Below are positions 16,701 to 24,602 of a stretch of 33,890 nucleotides of DNA, in pieces. The position numbers and the translations under genes were made by a program. Every line of letters begins with the position of its first letter. Position 1 is the first letter of the stretch. The stretch is from a virus, in the IMG/VR virus record IMGVR_UViG_3300042860_003287, positions 1 through 33,890 of that record; one strand, written 5' to 3'. Under the pieces are notes generated by a model that saw only the letters and a list, made by a program, of their open reading frames with translations, searched no databases and had not been told where the DNA came from.

Positions 16701-19700
16701 TGGACATCGGGGCGGCGGCTAGCGGCCCCGTCGCCGACGCCTTCAACAAGTACGCAGCTTTCGTCGAGAGCGCTGCCAGGAAGGGTACCATTGGTCTCGC
16801 CTCCACGAAGGAGCAGGCCGACCAGCTCGCAGAGAAGATTGGAGAGGCTGCCCTTGCCGCTGGCTTGTTCAAGAGCAAGGCAGAAGCTGCTTCATTCGTC
16901 AAGGGCATCGGCGACGTTGGTCGAGCCGGCGCTGACAAGTTTGCCCTCGGTCTTAACCAAGCCATATTCGCCGTAGACGACTTCATGTCTTCTACCGGCG
17001 GCCTTGAATTCAAGCTTCGCGCCGTCAGCAACAACATCACCCAGCTTGGTTTTATAGTCGGCGGAACGACGGGCCTGTTCGTCGGCCTGGGTGCCGTGAT
17101 CGCGGGGCAGGCGGCCGTCGGGCTCATTAAGTGGGCGAACAATGGCCGGTCGGCGGAAGACCAGACGAAGGCGCTCAACGAAGCCCTGGCACGACAAAAG
17201 AGCCTTGTCGAGGATTTGGCGCAGGCGTTCAGGTCGCTTGGCGACGCGATGTCGCGCGGCACCTTCTCTGCCGGCGGCGAGCAGGCCGCAGAGTTCTCGA
17301 GGCAGATGGAGGACATTCGGAAGAAGCAGAACGAGGCGATCCGAAATAACGTAGCCGACTTCGATCCCGAAGTGATCAAGGAGCGGGCCGAGCAGCGGAA
17401 GCTCCAAGATGATATCGAAAAGAGCACAGACGTTGGCGAGATCGTCGGGCTTCAGAGGCAACTGGAGGACTCCAGGCGACGCGAGCGGGACGCCGCCGAC
17501 CGCGCCGTCTCCGCGCCGCCGCCAGACTTTGGTCAGATTCAGAAAAGGTTGCGGGAGTCTCTGGAAGCACAGGCCGTGGCCGCCGCGAGAGACGAGGGAG
17601 CGAGTAATCCCGACGACCCATTTGCTCCCGCTCGAGCAGCCGCGCCGTTCATGGAACGGGCTGCGTCCGTTCCGTTGGCGGGGAGCGTCAGCGAGGCGAG
17701 GGAGCAGGTTGATGCTCGCATCAAGGAACTGTCGACGCAGATCGAAGGCGGGCTTTTGACATCAAACGAGGCGGCAACGGCAAAAAAGGAGATCGCAGAA
17801 CTCCGTCTTGTCCTCGGCTCCCTGAGCGCTCCGCTCCTCAGGGAAATCAATAGGACTGCTAACGAAATCGCCGAGTCCTCCCGCGGCCCCGCGGCCCAGA
17901 TTCGCCAAGCCCAAGAGGACGTTGCGGAGGCGATTCGCAGGGGCGTGCCGAATGCCGCAGCGTTCCAGCGTGAGCTTGATGCGAATGCCAAGAAGCTGAA
18001 AGAAGCCTATGTATCGCTCGAGGAAGCCCAGAAGGAAACCGACCCTGACAAGAAGCGGGCCAAGGTAGACGAGGCCAAGGCGAATATCGACCAAGTCGAG
18101 GCAGAGGGGGCTGGCATTCGCCTCCGCTCTCGCGAAACGCGGCTCGGCCGCACGTTTGGCGGCGAGCGGACGACGGCCGCATTGGCGTCGATTCAAGGAA
18201 ACGAGCGGTTTGCAGGCGACGAATATAGCATTAGAACGACCGCGTACATTGAGGCCGCAATCGACCGAGAGATTGAGGCTCGCGGGCAGCTCGAGGTTGC
18301 GACGGCAAAGGGGTCTGACGCAGAAATCAAGGCCGCAGAGGCAGAGCTTGAGGCCGCCCAGAGCGCCTCGGAGGCCGCTGCGGCATTCGCCGAAGCAGCC
18401 GTCGCCGTCGAGGCCGCGCTGACCCGCATTCGCAAGGTCGGCGAGTCTGCGGTGCAGCGATCCGAGCAAGGGGCAGACGCCGCACAGAAGGCGTTTGAAG
18501 AGAACCCCCTGCGGGCTGGCAGCGGCCAGTCTCGCGACGATGCGGAGCGAAGGTTAATCGACGACCGCGCTCGCGTGGCGCAGGCTCAGGTGGATTTGGA
18601 CATTCGGCGAGGCGTGGTGCAGAACGACCCGCGAATGCAGGGCATCAACAAAGAGTTTGAAGCCATTACGCAGCGGCGGGCAGACCTTGAGGCCAAAGCA
18701 AGGATTGGGTCTCTTGATCCGGCTGAACAGAATGAGCTTGACGCAGCCAGGAAGCGCGAGATTGAGCTTATGCGCCAACGCGAGCACCTCGCCCGCAACC
18801 TCACAGAGGCAGAGAGAAAGCAGCTTGACGCCATTAACAACGGCATCGCTGCCCGCGAGAAGGAGCTTGAAAAGAGCCGGCAGCGGGCCGCCGAAGACCC
18901 GACCTTCAAGAGGCGAATGGACGCCGCGAACCAGATCATCGCCGACAGCGAGCGTCAGGCGAATGAGGCCCAGGAGAGGTACATCAACAACCCGACCGAG
19001 CAGAATCGCACAGATCGTAACGCGGCCGACGCGCAACTTCGTGCTGACCGCGAGCTAGCCCAGAAGCTGCAAGACGATCTGGACAACAAACGAAAGGAAA
19101 TAGAGCAAGACCCGCTGTTCGCAGCCAACAACAGGTTGATCGCGGCGAATGACGAGAGACTCGCGGCGCTTGCCGAAAAAGAGGCGAGCGTTGGGCTGAC
19201 GCAGAGAGAGAAGGACGAGCGGATTGCGAGGCAAAAGGACAGCCGCAGAATGCTCGCCGAAAGAGACTTGATGATTGCCGACGGCACTCGCGATGAGCAG
19301 AAGGCCATCGACATCGAGCGGATGATCCAGAACGACCGAGACCGCGCCCTGCGAGGCCGCGATCTCGGCATGACTGACCGCGAGCGTTTTCGCAAAGAAT
19401 TCACCGAGGGGGCGGGTGCGGACATTAACGCCAATGCCCTCGATATGCTGCTCAAGGGCGAGAACCCGCAAGCCTTCCTCCGCCAAGCCATCCAGAACCA
19501 GATGGAGCAGGTCGCCCCGATGCTCCAGCAGTTTCAAGAGGAGCGGCAGAACGCCCTGCTCCAAGGCCCGTCCCGCGCCGCCCTCAACGTCTCCGACGTG
19601 TCGACGAGCCAGGGCCAGAGCGAACTCAACAGGCTTCTCCGAGGCGACGACTCGGCGAAGGATGTGAATCTCGCGGAGCTGCGGAAGCAGACGGACAAGC

Positions 19701-19753
19701 TGGACGAGGTCGTTAGGGCGATCAAAGAAGGTAACCCAGGAGTCCTGCTGTAA
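13742..19753 (+). CDS. Tape measure protein, 2003 residues
   Basis: Sets tail length and is ejected ahead of DNA. Mostly charged coiled coil and Ala/Lys/Glu-rich helix. A hydrophobic block at residues 1104-1131 (FIVGGTTGLFVGLGAV...LIKW) is the usual membrane-inserting segment. Two internal duplications are visible: units of about 97 residues near 606 and 703 (RERAAF.ITG.PQN and KESAAF.FTG.PQN), and units of about 162 residues near 1574 and 1736 (SE..A..AQ......NP). At about 0.15 nm per residue the tail would be near 300 nm, very long for a siphovirus. No peptidase or lysozyme domain recognised. ATG 13742 follows the chaperone; the stop overlaps the next ATG (TAATG). Confidence 0.93.
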   Translation: MANGYLGKISAVVSASTGDFDSKLAKSAKEVANFASRVQGNLTSASTQAARALEGIYTPLQKVERSLRAAESMKLSFKGFKGLIGDVDALQRRLQGLNERQIDIVLKTSGMKSITEFRDAINGLTSKDVEIITRVGGLEKINELREQIRSSPAVMKVAADVESAKDRIQALKQEIKSAADSGGKVTVPVDDAAVQKLEGRLAKATAALKRLQDQAAAGGGGSRELDAINEQLDALNSKRASLEAKAIRVRGDERELQKVRAVIDGISEEIDSLEKKQARVAKISVSTDEFKAQIAEAQDRVDRLTAALEKAKASGRVVDIKAKYDELTEAESTLGKLNRQLGKKVTAEFGVNVDIQTLDDVAKKAEAAGAVLGKLPRVMEELGRSDLTAATTKMRQMVSQSEELSKPIAAATQQFGTLTREVQAGFLPALSSVQNDLESLARLIDDGVAPAKAIEATFVGIKQDVDQVVASVSRLAEASAKVGKIKTGRELFFDQPGLSESLDRGAAIGDKAAALPASAIQANPRIVESLVEVNRLSQEATVRYAKLQAVIADSLPTGPAQLSLDLVIKKLGEAQEVAEKEIRVTIDTAEAQRKADEITAKITSMRERAAFVITGRPQNMEQADGRRGQLEGDIVGLDRAQRQNYKPLLEDAAMARQLGDLDKYNDVLDQIAFKVAQDKKFNLTTADAKKKTDDLKASIDALKESAAFQFTGLPQNRAQAEGELRSTIARAGSLDPAALARVTTAKDAAIAGLGNADFGAPLIKVFVDLVDKELQAKKAADDLKAAMAAIGDGANPSQPIDILKKNLAEAKAAVAKLDGPMKAIGEKNIAKIETFVGANAGNEAAARLAGQRAGQLRDAAIAAAPPPKPPKPPVDVLGADFGTAARGYANLQANVVSLQTSLEKLPTPLQAQLIPAINKVRDAFKGLGPSSTAAEIDAVAKKVAGLERALTRTQQAAKLGGTLGDALNTAAFTRTEKQIGFIRAKLLDIGAAASGPVADAFNKYAAFVESAARKGTIGLASTKEQADQLAEKIGEAALAAGLFKSKAEAASFVKGIGDVGRAGADKFALGLNQAIFAVDDFMSSTGGLEFKLRAVSNNITQLGFIVGGTTGLFVGLGAVIAGQAAVGLIKWANNGRSAEDQTKALNEALARQKSLVEDLAQAFRSLGDAMSRGTFSAGGEQAAEFSRQMEDIRKKQNEAIRNNVADFDPEVIKERAEQRKLQDDIEKSTDVGEIVGLQRQLEDSRRRERDAADRAVSAPPPDFGQIQKRLRESLEAQAVAAARDEGASNPDDPFAPARAAAPFMERAASVPLAGSVSEAREQVDARIKELSTQIEGGLLTSNEAATAKKEIAELRLVLGSLSAPLLREINRTANEIAESSRGPAAQIRQAQEDVAEAIRRGVPNAAAFQRELDANAKKLKEAYVSLEEAQKETDPDKKRAKVDEAKANIDQVEAEGAGIRLRSRETRLGRTFGGERTTAALASIQGNERFAGDEYSIRTTAYIEAAIDREIEARGQLEVATAKGSDAEIKAAEAELEAAQSASEAAAAFAEAAVAVEAALTRIRKVGESAVQRSEQGADAAQKAFEENPLRAGSGQSRDDAERRLIDDRARVAQAQVDLDIRRGVVQNDPRMQGINKEFEAITQRRADLEAKARIGSLDPAEQNELDAARKREIELMRQREHLARNLTEAERKQLDAINNGIAAREKELEKSRQRAAEDPTFKRRMDAANQIIADSERQANEAQERYINNPTEQNRTDRNAADAQLRADRELAQKLQDDLDNKRKEIEQDPLFAANNRLIAANDERLAALAEKEASVGLTQREKDERIARQKDSRRMLAERDLMIADGTRDEQKAIDIERMIQNDRDRALRGRDLGMTDRERFRKEFTEGAGADINANALDMLLKGENPQAFLRQAIQNQMEQVAPMLQQFQEERQNALLQGPSRAALNVSDVSTSQGQSELNRLLRGDDSAKDVNLAELRKQTDKLDEVVRAIKEGNPGVLL
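15557..16110 (+). repeat. Two ~97-residue internal repeats in the tape measure
   Basis: Residues from about 606 and from about 703 repeat the pattern AAF.(I/F)TG.PQN..QA(D/E)G followed by a charged helix and a K-rich A(D)DLKA segment. The end of the second unit is approximate. Confidence 0.55.
18461..19430 (+). repeat. Two ~162-residue internal repeats in the tape measure C-terminal half
   Basis: Units beginning near residues 1574 and 1736 share SE(Q/R).A..AQ......NP, an R.DRE/RA....Q segment, a QDP/NDP element and a long DERL/RADLE AKE helix. The end of the second unit is approximate. Confidence 0.55.
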
Positions 19754-20829
19754 TGCCGAAGCTCGTATCAGAACTCGCGCAGGGCAAATCCTTCAGCCGC
19801 AGTGCCGATGGCGGGCAGCTTGCCGATCAGGCAACGCGGACGTGGAAAATCCTGCTCAACTCACCAAACGAGTCGTTCAACATTGCGGAAGCAATCGGCG
19901 TCAACATCGGCGACGCCCTTGGCTCCGAGAACTCCATCCCTTGCGTCAGCCTGGACGTGAAGGCGGATGGCGAGAGCCGGCTGGTCCGCATCGTCACGGC
20001 CCAGTACCGCAGCAACCCGAGCGTCGGTGGCACCGACCCTGGGCTTCAGGAGCCAACCGTCCGGCCGGCGATGTATTCGATGACTACGTCCCTGACGGAG
20101 ATCGCCGCGTGGGGCGGTGCTCCGGTGACGGGCGGCGCGTCGGGGGCGTGGGTGCCGGCCGCCAATCCCGTTGGAGACCTCGTCGATGGCGTGACTCGCC
20201 TCGAGCCGGTCGTGAACATCAACATCGACCAGTATTCGGCGAGCGACATGAGCCAGTTGCTTGCTTATTGCGGGTATGTGAACAACGACCAGTTCACGTT
20301 CAGCAACCTCTCCATCGGCGTCCATTGCTGCATGTTGCAGAGCATCTCGTCGAACGCTGTTGTCGAGCAGTTCGGCAACACGACGTTTAGGGGGTTCAAG
20401 GTGACGTTCGGGTTTGCCGTCAGGGCGCACTGGACACTCACCCGCCACGGCTTCCAGGCAATCGGCTGGGATATGGCCGTCCCGCAGACGGGGTTTAACA
20501 TCTACAACAGCGGCCTTTCCCGCGGAGACGTAGACCAGAGATCGCTTTCGCTTGAGCACAGGGAAGGCAAGGTATGGCTGGTCGGCGGGTCATTCCCAGT
20601 GCTCGCCATTGGCACTGAGCAGCAGAAGGCGAGGGCAATGGTCACGGTCCCCGCAGGCGACGGCGGCTACGTTCAACGCCCCGCCGCACAGCCCGTGGCG
20701 CTGAACGACGACGGCACGCCAAGGTCGCCGTCTGCGAACCCAAGGGTACTGATCAACCGCATCTGCATCCAGCCAGAAATGGCGTTTGGCAGCAATTTCT
20801 CGAACTTCGGAATACGCTGGTTTACCTGA
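19753..20829 (+). CDS. Tail-tip protein (distal-tail candidate)
   Basis: 358 residues immediately after the tape measure (TAATG junction), the place of Dit or tail-tip hub genes. The protein is beta-rich with several Trp/Phe/Tyr-containing strands (for example FGFAVRAHWTLTRHGFQAIGWD) and ends GSNFSNFGIRWFT. No recognised catalytic motif, signal or membrane segment. I do not recognise the family, so the call rests on gene order and composition. It overlaps the next ATG by one base (TGATG). Confidence 0.55.
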   Translation: MPKLVSELAQGKSFSRSADGGQLADQATRTWKILLNSPNESFNIAEAIGVNIGDALGSENSIPCVSLDVKADGESRLVRIVTAQYRSNPSVGGTDPGLQEPTVRPAMYSMTTSLTEIAAWGGAPVTGGASGAWVPAANPVGDLVDGVTRLEPVVNINIDQYSASDMSQLLAYCGYVNNDQFTFSNLSIGVHCCMLQSISSNAVVEQFGNTTFRGFKVTFGFAVRAHWTLTRHGFQAIGWDMAVPQTGFNIYNSGLSRGDVDQRSLSLEHREGKVWLVGGSFPVLAIGTEQQKARAMVTVPAGDGGYVQRPAAQPVALNDDGTPRSPSANPRVLINRICIQPEMAFGSNFSNFGIRWFT

Positions 20830-21473
20830 TGGCAGACGGCAAATACCTTATCGGCGAGAGTCTCCGCGAGAAGCTGAAAAGCACGATCGCGAAAGTGGAC
20901 TCCATACCGTTCGGCGGGCCGGTGAGCCGCATACCGACGGTGATCGAGGGCGACGGGCAGTCATACGCCCCCAAGGTCTTCCGCGTCTGCACCGCTGCCG
21001 GCGCATGGTCGTTAGACACGTTGAAGACAGTGACCTTCTACGGCGTCACGGCCACGCCGAACACGGTCAGTGCAATCAACAAGATCGTCAGCCTGCCAGC
21101 TCCCAGGAGCACGGCAACAAGCAGGATCGTCAACATCGCGAAGGACGGCACGCAGTGGTATCTGGTTAGCTTTCAGATGTCAGCCGCGACCGGAGCGTTT
21201 TCCACGTCCACGCAGTCGATCACTTTTATCGGGCCAAACGCCACCCAATCCATCACGTTTGCGTCTGCCAACTCCTCCGCAGTGACGGTGATAACGGACG
21301 TGTCTGCTGTTTTTAACACCAGCAGTTGCAGCATCACCTTGAATAAGACAACTGCTTCTCTGCAAGTGGCAGGCCCGACGCAGACGGCGACCGTCGTCGC
21401 CATCAGCGGTACGCAGACGGCCACGGTTGTGGCCGGCACGTTCACGGCAACGTTCGTTTCGCTGGAGATATGA
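20829..21473 (+). CDS. Tail-tip region protein, unrecognised
   Basis: 214 residues. The N-terminal third is mixed and basic (GESLREKLKSTIAKVDSIPFGGPV); the C-terminal two thirds are a Ser/Thr/Val/Ala-rich beta region with repeated short strands (ATQSITF, TVVAISGTQTATVVAG). This looks like an extended fibre-like or tail-tip accessory protein. No enzyme motif. It starts on the stop of the previous gene, with no separate ribosome binding site, so is probably translationally coupled. Confidence 0.55.
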   Translation: MADGKYLIGESLREKLKSTIAKVDSIPFGGPVSRIPTVIEGDGQSYAPKVFRVCTAAGAWSLDTLKTVTFYGVTATPNTVSAINKIVSLPAPRSTATSRIVNIAKDGTQWYLVSFQMSAATGAFSTSTQSITFIGPNATQSITFASANSSAVTVITDVSAVFNTSSCSITLNKTTASLQVAGPTQTATVVAISGTQTATVVAGTFTATFVSLEI

Positions 21474-21474
21474 G

Positions 21475-22095
21475 ATGGCTTGTCCATGCTGCAATCCGCC
21501 GCAGTGCTGCCCGGCGTTCCGTGCGTTTGACGGCACGAACAAGTTTTACCGCTACTTCACACACTACGACTGGGATATTCCAACATTTGGAGTCAACCAA
21601 TACGTTTTGACGCCGCAAGATCAAGACTTTGCTGTGATGGATCAGTTCGGGACGCCCGCGCCTCCTGGGCGACTTGTCGACGGGCATGTGGTTACAGACG
21701 CGCTGTCGCTTTGCCCGGGATACCCGGAGGCTTTGCTTCCTTCGGTGACGGGCGGGCCAAGGTATCCGCCGGGTTCGTATGGTAATAGGAATCCATTTAA
21801 CTCTCCGAGTCGTGGATTGCTGGGTGGAGAACCCAGCCCGTACATCCCGTCTCGTCAGCCCACATTATTCAACCGAGGAGGGGGGCTTTTAAACATTCCC
21901 GACGTTGATCGTGAATTGTCGGAGTCTTATGTTCCAGCCTCGGGCGACCCTGGCTACTGGGCTTACATTTTTGGACAGGTGCCGACCAAGCAAAAGGATG
22001 GCTTTTCTCTGATTCGCTCTGAGTTGAGCGGCGAGTATTCTTCGCCGCCCAGCCCGTATTGCCACATAAACTCGTTGGACAACCCGCTGCCGTGA
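21475..22095 (+). CDS. Cys-rich-N-terminus tail-region protein, unrecognised
   Basis: 206 residues opening MACPCCNPPQCCPAF (five cysteines in twelve residues), then a Pro/Gly/Tyr-rich low-complexity body. ATG 21475 follows GGAG at 21464 and the stop of the previous gene; a GTG-type extension upstream is rejected. The gene looks less GC-biased in third positions than its neighbours, hinting at a different origin or relaxed selection. The N-terminal cysteines could bind metal or form disulfides in a tail-tip part. Function unknown. The stop overlaps the next GTG (GTGA). Confidence 0.6.
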   Translation: MACPCCNPPQCCPAFRAFDGTNKFYRYFTHYDWDIPTFGVNQYVLTPQDQDFAVMDQFGTPAPPGRLVDGHVVTDALSLCPGYPEALLPSVTGGPRYPPGSYGNRNPFNSPSRGLLGGEPSPYIPSRQPTLFNRGGGLLNIPDVDRELSESYVPASGDPGYWAYIFGQVPTKQKDGFSLIRSELSGEYSSPPSPYCHINSLDNPLP

Positions 22096-22571
22096 ACACA
22101 GTCAGTTGCCGCCGCGAGCACCTTGAAGAGCGTTGCGCCGAGCGAGGCTATACGCTGGAAGAGGTGATGCCGTGCGTTGTCTCGCAGACTGCCGACGAGT
22201 GGATCGTCGACACTGACAGCCCGTGGTATCCGAGGACGCTGAAGCCGGGTTACAGCGTGGAAGATGCGGCCGTAGCAACGCAGCTTTCCAGACACGGCGC
22301 GCCGTCGTTTTTGACCAAGGTACGAAATCTCGCCTCTGCCGCCGCCGGTCACGTCGCCGCAGGCATGCCGATGGCATCGGACGACGAGATCATCAGGCGG
22401 CACGATATCTGCCTTCAGTGCGAACATCTGCAAAACAATGCCTGCTCTCTCTGCGGTTGCCCGGTCGCGAGGATTCGCGGGTACGTCAGCAAATTATCGT
22501 GGGCTGATCAGGAATGCCCCGCTGGTAAATGGGGCAAGGCGACGCCGCACCGAAACAGCATTGACCAGTAA
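22092..22571 (+). CDS. Two-part zinc-ribbon protein
   Basis: 159 residues. The N-terminal part (SCRREHLEERCAERGYTLEEVMPCVVS...TDSPWYP) is compact and looks like a separate small domain. The C-terminal part has C107xxC110...C118xxC121-G-C123 and a final CPAGKW (C142), a zinc-ribbon of the kind seen in many phage tail-region proteins. GTG 22092 is chosen because it makes a GTGA overlap with the preceding stop and avoids an extension inside the neighbour. Likely a metal-binding structural or regulatory protein; partner unknown. Confidence 0.6.
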   Translation: MNTVSCRREHLEERCAERGYTLEEVMPCVVSQTADEWIVDTDSPWYPRTLKPGYSVEDAAVATQLSRHGAPSFLTKVRNLASAAAGHVAAGMPMASDDEIIRRHDICLQCEHLQNNACSLCGCPVARIRGYVSKLSWADQECPAGKWGKATPHRNSIDQ

Positions 22572-22572
22572 A

Positions 22573-22596
22573 GACTACTAGGCGACACTATTAGTC
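22573..22596 (+). repeat. Imperfect inverted repeat containing CTACTAGGCGACA
   Basis: GACTACTAG (22573-22581) and CTATTAGTC (22588-22596) pair with one mismatch around GCGACA, directly against the ATG at 22597. The 13 bases 22575-22587 recur with one change at 25129-25141. No T-tract, so a terminator is unlikely; an operator or RNA hairpin controlling the next start is possible. Confidence 0.5.
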
Positions 22597-22818
22597 ATGG
22601 GCAAGGCAACCCCACCCAAGGGAGTCATTCTCCCGCCTGAGCTGGACGACGACGAGGAGATCGCCGGAGGCGGCATCCCCGACGACGACGGGTGGATTCA
22701 CCTCAAGGGAAAACAGGATGGACTTAGCCAAGGAGATTCTGGAAAGCGCAAGGCCGTCGCCAGGAAACCAAAGCTGGTTTCACGCTCTGTCCGAAGAGCA
22801 CCAAAGCGCGATCCTTGA
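22597..22818 (+). CDS. Small acidic-to-basic protein, unrecognised
   Basis: 73 residues: an acidic first half (PPELDDDEEIAGGGIPDDDGW) and a Lys/Arg-rich second half. Third-position GC in the first half is high like a true gene. It has no clear ribosome binding site; an inverted repeat abuts its ATG. Its last 101 bases overlap the next gene in another frame, so the basic tail may be a by-product of that overlap. No family recognised. Confidence 0.5.
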   Translation: MGKATPPKGVILPPELDDDEEIAGGGIPDDDGWIHLKGKQDGLSQGDSGKRKAVARKPKLVSRSVRRAPKRDP

Positions 22819-22963
22819 GGTCCGCGACTCCTGGCGAAAGACAACCGAGGCGACGGGTGTCTCGGCCTGCCAGATGGCAAAGACGATCGTCGAGAAGATC
22901 TCCGCCCGCGGCTACAAAGTCGCCAAATACCGGCAGGTGCAACGATGGCTGACCCAGGGCTGA
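22718..22963 (+). CDS. Small helical protein, possible DNA-binding type
   Basis: 81 residues with a helical pattern (SWFHALSEEHQSAILEVRDSWRKT...QMAKTIVEKISARGYKVAKYRQVQRWL) that ends in a basic helix with a Trp. A purine-rich AAGGGAAAACAGG lies just before ATG 22718. It overlaps the upstream small gene by 101 bases and the phosphoesterase start by 19 bases. The spacing of helices resembles a small helix-turn-helix-like factor, but no family is assigned. Confidence 0.65.
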   Translation: MDLAKEILESARPSPGNQSWFHALSEEHQSAILEVRDSWRKTTEATGVSACQMAKTIVEKISARGYKVAKYRQVQRWLTQG

Positions 22964-24120
22964 CCGGCGACATCCTCTCGGCCGCAGCCGCGGCGTCCAC
23001 CCCGAAGCCGGCCCCTGACGCCGAGCAGGTGACGCAGCGTCGCGACGGAGACACGCTCGAGGCGAGATCGACGAGCCGTCGAATCAAGACGGTCGACGAT
23101 CTCCTCAAGCACATCGAGGCCGACACTAGCCGCTACGAAGTAGCGGCTAGTGAGGCGACCAAATGGGAGGTCGCGACCGCCGACGCCAATGGCGAGCCAA
23201 CGGTCACTGAGCTTCACCGCGTCTGGGTGAGGCTCAAGCCCAAGGCAGGCCCAGGCATCAAGGAAATCGTCGAGGCGATGATCGCCGGAGCGAATCTGCC
23301 CAGGACGAAGCAGAAGCCGAACAAGCCGAAGTCTCGCGGCGATCTCTGGCAGGTGCTGGTCGTCGCGGACACTCATTTTGGCAAATACGCCTGGGCCAAG
23401 TCGACCGGCCACGATGACTACGATCTGTCGATCGCCGAGAAGATGGTCGGCGAGACAGGCATGTCCCTGATTGATACCGGCGACACATACCAGCCGGCCC
23501 GCCGCACGATCTTGTTCTTGGGCGACTTATTCAACGCCGACGGCCCCGCGGGCAACACGACCGCAGGGACTCCGCAGGACAATGACGGTCGGTTTCAGAA
23601 GATGATCCAAGTCGGCTGCGATACGCTGCTTGGGCTGGTCGAGCGGTCGGCGGCCACTGTGCCGACAGACGTACTCGTCGTGAACGGCAACCACGACGAG
23701 ACGCTGACGGCCGCGTTTCGCCGAATCCTTCAAGAGCGATTCCGCAATGACGGCAGGGTCGCCGTCTCGCCGCACTACACACGCCGGCAGTACGTCACCC
23801 ACGGCAGCAACCTCATCGGCGCGGCCCACGGCGACAAGGCGAAGAAGCGACTGCCGCAGATCATGGCGATGGAGGCGTCGGCTGATTGGTCGCGGTGCTG
23901 GTATCGGGAGTTTCACACCGGCCACCTCCACGCCCAGGCCGCCGAGCGGGCGATCGAGTCCGTTGATTCGGTGGTGCTGCGAACTGCGCCGTCGATCACC
24001 CCACCGGATGAGTGGCATTCCGCGAGCGGCTACATTTGCTCGCGACAGTGCATGGAGACGTTCATCTACCTCCCCGAGGGCGGCCTGACCGCCATGCACA
24101 TCGCGGGGCCGACACGATGA
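22945..24120 (+). CDS. Calcineurin-like metallophosphoesterase
   Basis: 391 residues. All five metal-site motifs are present: VVADTHFG (D142, H144), LGDLF (D194), NGNHDE (N249, H250, D251), GAAHGD (H295) and HTGHLH (H327, H329). It would hydrolyse a phosphate ester, most likely nucleic acid or nucleotide, in the cytoplasm. About 130 N-terminal residues carry an extra WEV...VWVRLKPK region, common in phage versions. A perfect 13-bp inverted repeat lies inside its early coding sequence. It is followed by a dCMP deaminase (ATGA overlap), so a role in DNA or nucleotide metabolism fits; an SbcD-like nuclease is an alternative. Confidence 0.85.
   Translation: MADPGLTGDILSAAAAASTPKPAPDAEQVTQRRDGDTLEARSTSRRIKTVDDLLKHIEADTSRYEVAASEATKWEVATADANGEPTVTELHRVWVRLKPKAGPGIKEIVEAMIAGANLPRTKQKPNKPKSRGDLWQVLVVADTHFGKYAWAKSTGHDDYDLSIAEKMVGETGMSLIDTGDTYQPARRTILFLGDLFNADGPAGNTTAGTPQDNDGRFQKMIQVGCDTLLGLVERSAATVPTDVLVVNGNHDETLTAAFRRILQERFRNDGRVAVSPHYTRRQYVTHGSNLIGAAHGDKAKKRLPQIMAMEASADWSRCWYREFHTGHLHAQAAERAIESVDSVVLRTAPSITPPDEWHSASGYICSRQCMETFIYLPEGGLTAMHIAGPTR
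23124..23152 (+). repeat. Perfect 13-bp inverted repeat with GAA loop inside the phosphoesterase gene
   Basis: CACTAGCCGCTAC (23124-23136) and GTAGCGGCTAGTG (23140-23152) pair perfectly around GAA. It encodes residues 61-69 (TSRYEVAAS) away from catalytic motifs. It shares CTAGCCG with the element at 25129. No start codon or gene boundary is nearby; a folded RNA or a protein-binding DNA palindrome is possible. Confidence 0.85.
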
Positions 24121-24602
24121 TCGACTTCGACTTCGTGCGACTGCGGGACGCCTGCCGCTACGCTGCGGAGAATTCCCACGACCCAGACACGCAGAACGGA
24201 GCCGTGCTGGTGACTGCCGGCGGCACGATCTACGCCGCCAACTGCGTGCCGCGGGGGGTGTCGCGCCCCGACCACAGGCTCGCGAGGCCGTTCAAGTACC
24301 ACTTTGTCGAGCACGCCGAGCGAGCGGCGATCTACAAGGCCGCCGAGGTGGGGGCGGCAACTGCCGGGGCAACGCTCTACTGCCCCTGGTTCGCCTGCAC
24401 CGACTGTGCCAGGGCGATCATCCAGGCTGGCATCAAGGAGGTCGTCGGCCTCGTCGCCATGAGGAACGCCACGCCGGCACGCTGGCTCCTGAACGTGGAG
24501 ATGGCGGAGCGGATGCTCGAGGAGGCCGGAGTCAGCCAGAGGCTCCTGGCCGGCAGCGTAGGGGTCACGATTCGCTTCGATGGGAGAGATTTTCAATGCT
24601 GA
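24117..24602 (+). CDS. dCMP deaminase
   Basis: Converts dCMP to dUMP for thymidylate synthesis. The zinc site is visible: H66-A-E68 in VEHAERAAIY and the cysteine pair C94-x-x-C97 in YCPWFACTDCARAIIQAGI. 161 residues suits the family. The canonical PCxxC is modified to PWFACxxC, with three residues between P90 and C94, still a standard deaminase spacing for C94/C97. ATG 24117 gives an ATGA overlap with the phosphoesterase; a longer frame upstream lies inside that gene and is rejected. Confidence 0.88.
   Translation: MIDFDFVRLRDACRYAAENSHDPDTQNGAVLVTAGGTIYAANCVPRGVSRPDHRLARPFKYHFVEHAERAAIYKAAEVGAATAGATLYCPWFACTDCARAIIQAGIKEVVGLVAMRNATPARWLLNVEMAERMLEEAGVSQRLLAGSVGVTIRFDGRDFQC

Noticed and set aside
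16474-17427. Minus-strand 317-residue Ser/Ala-rich frame
   Set aside because: Antisense to the tape measure; its composition mirrors that gene's codons.
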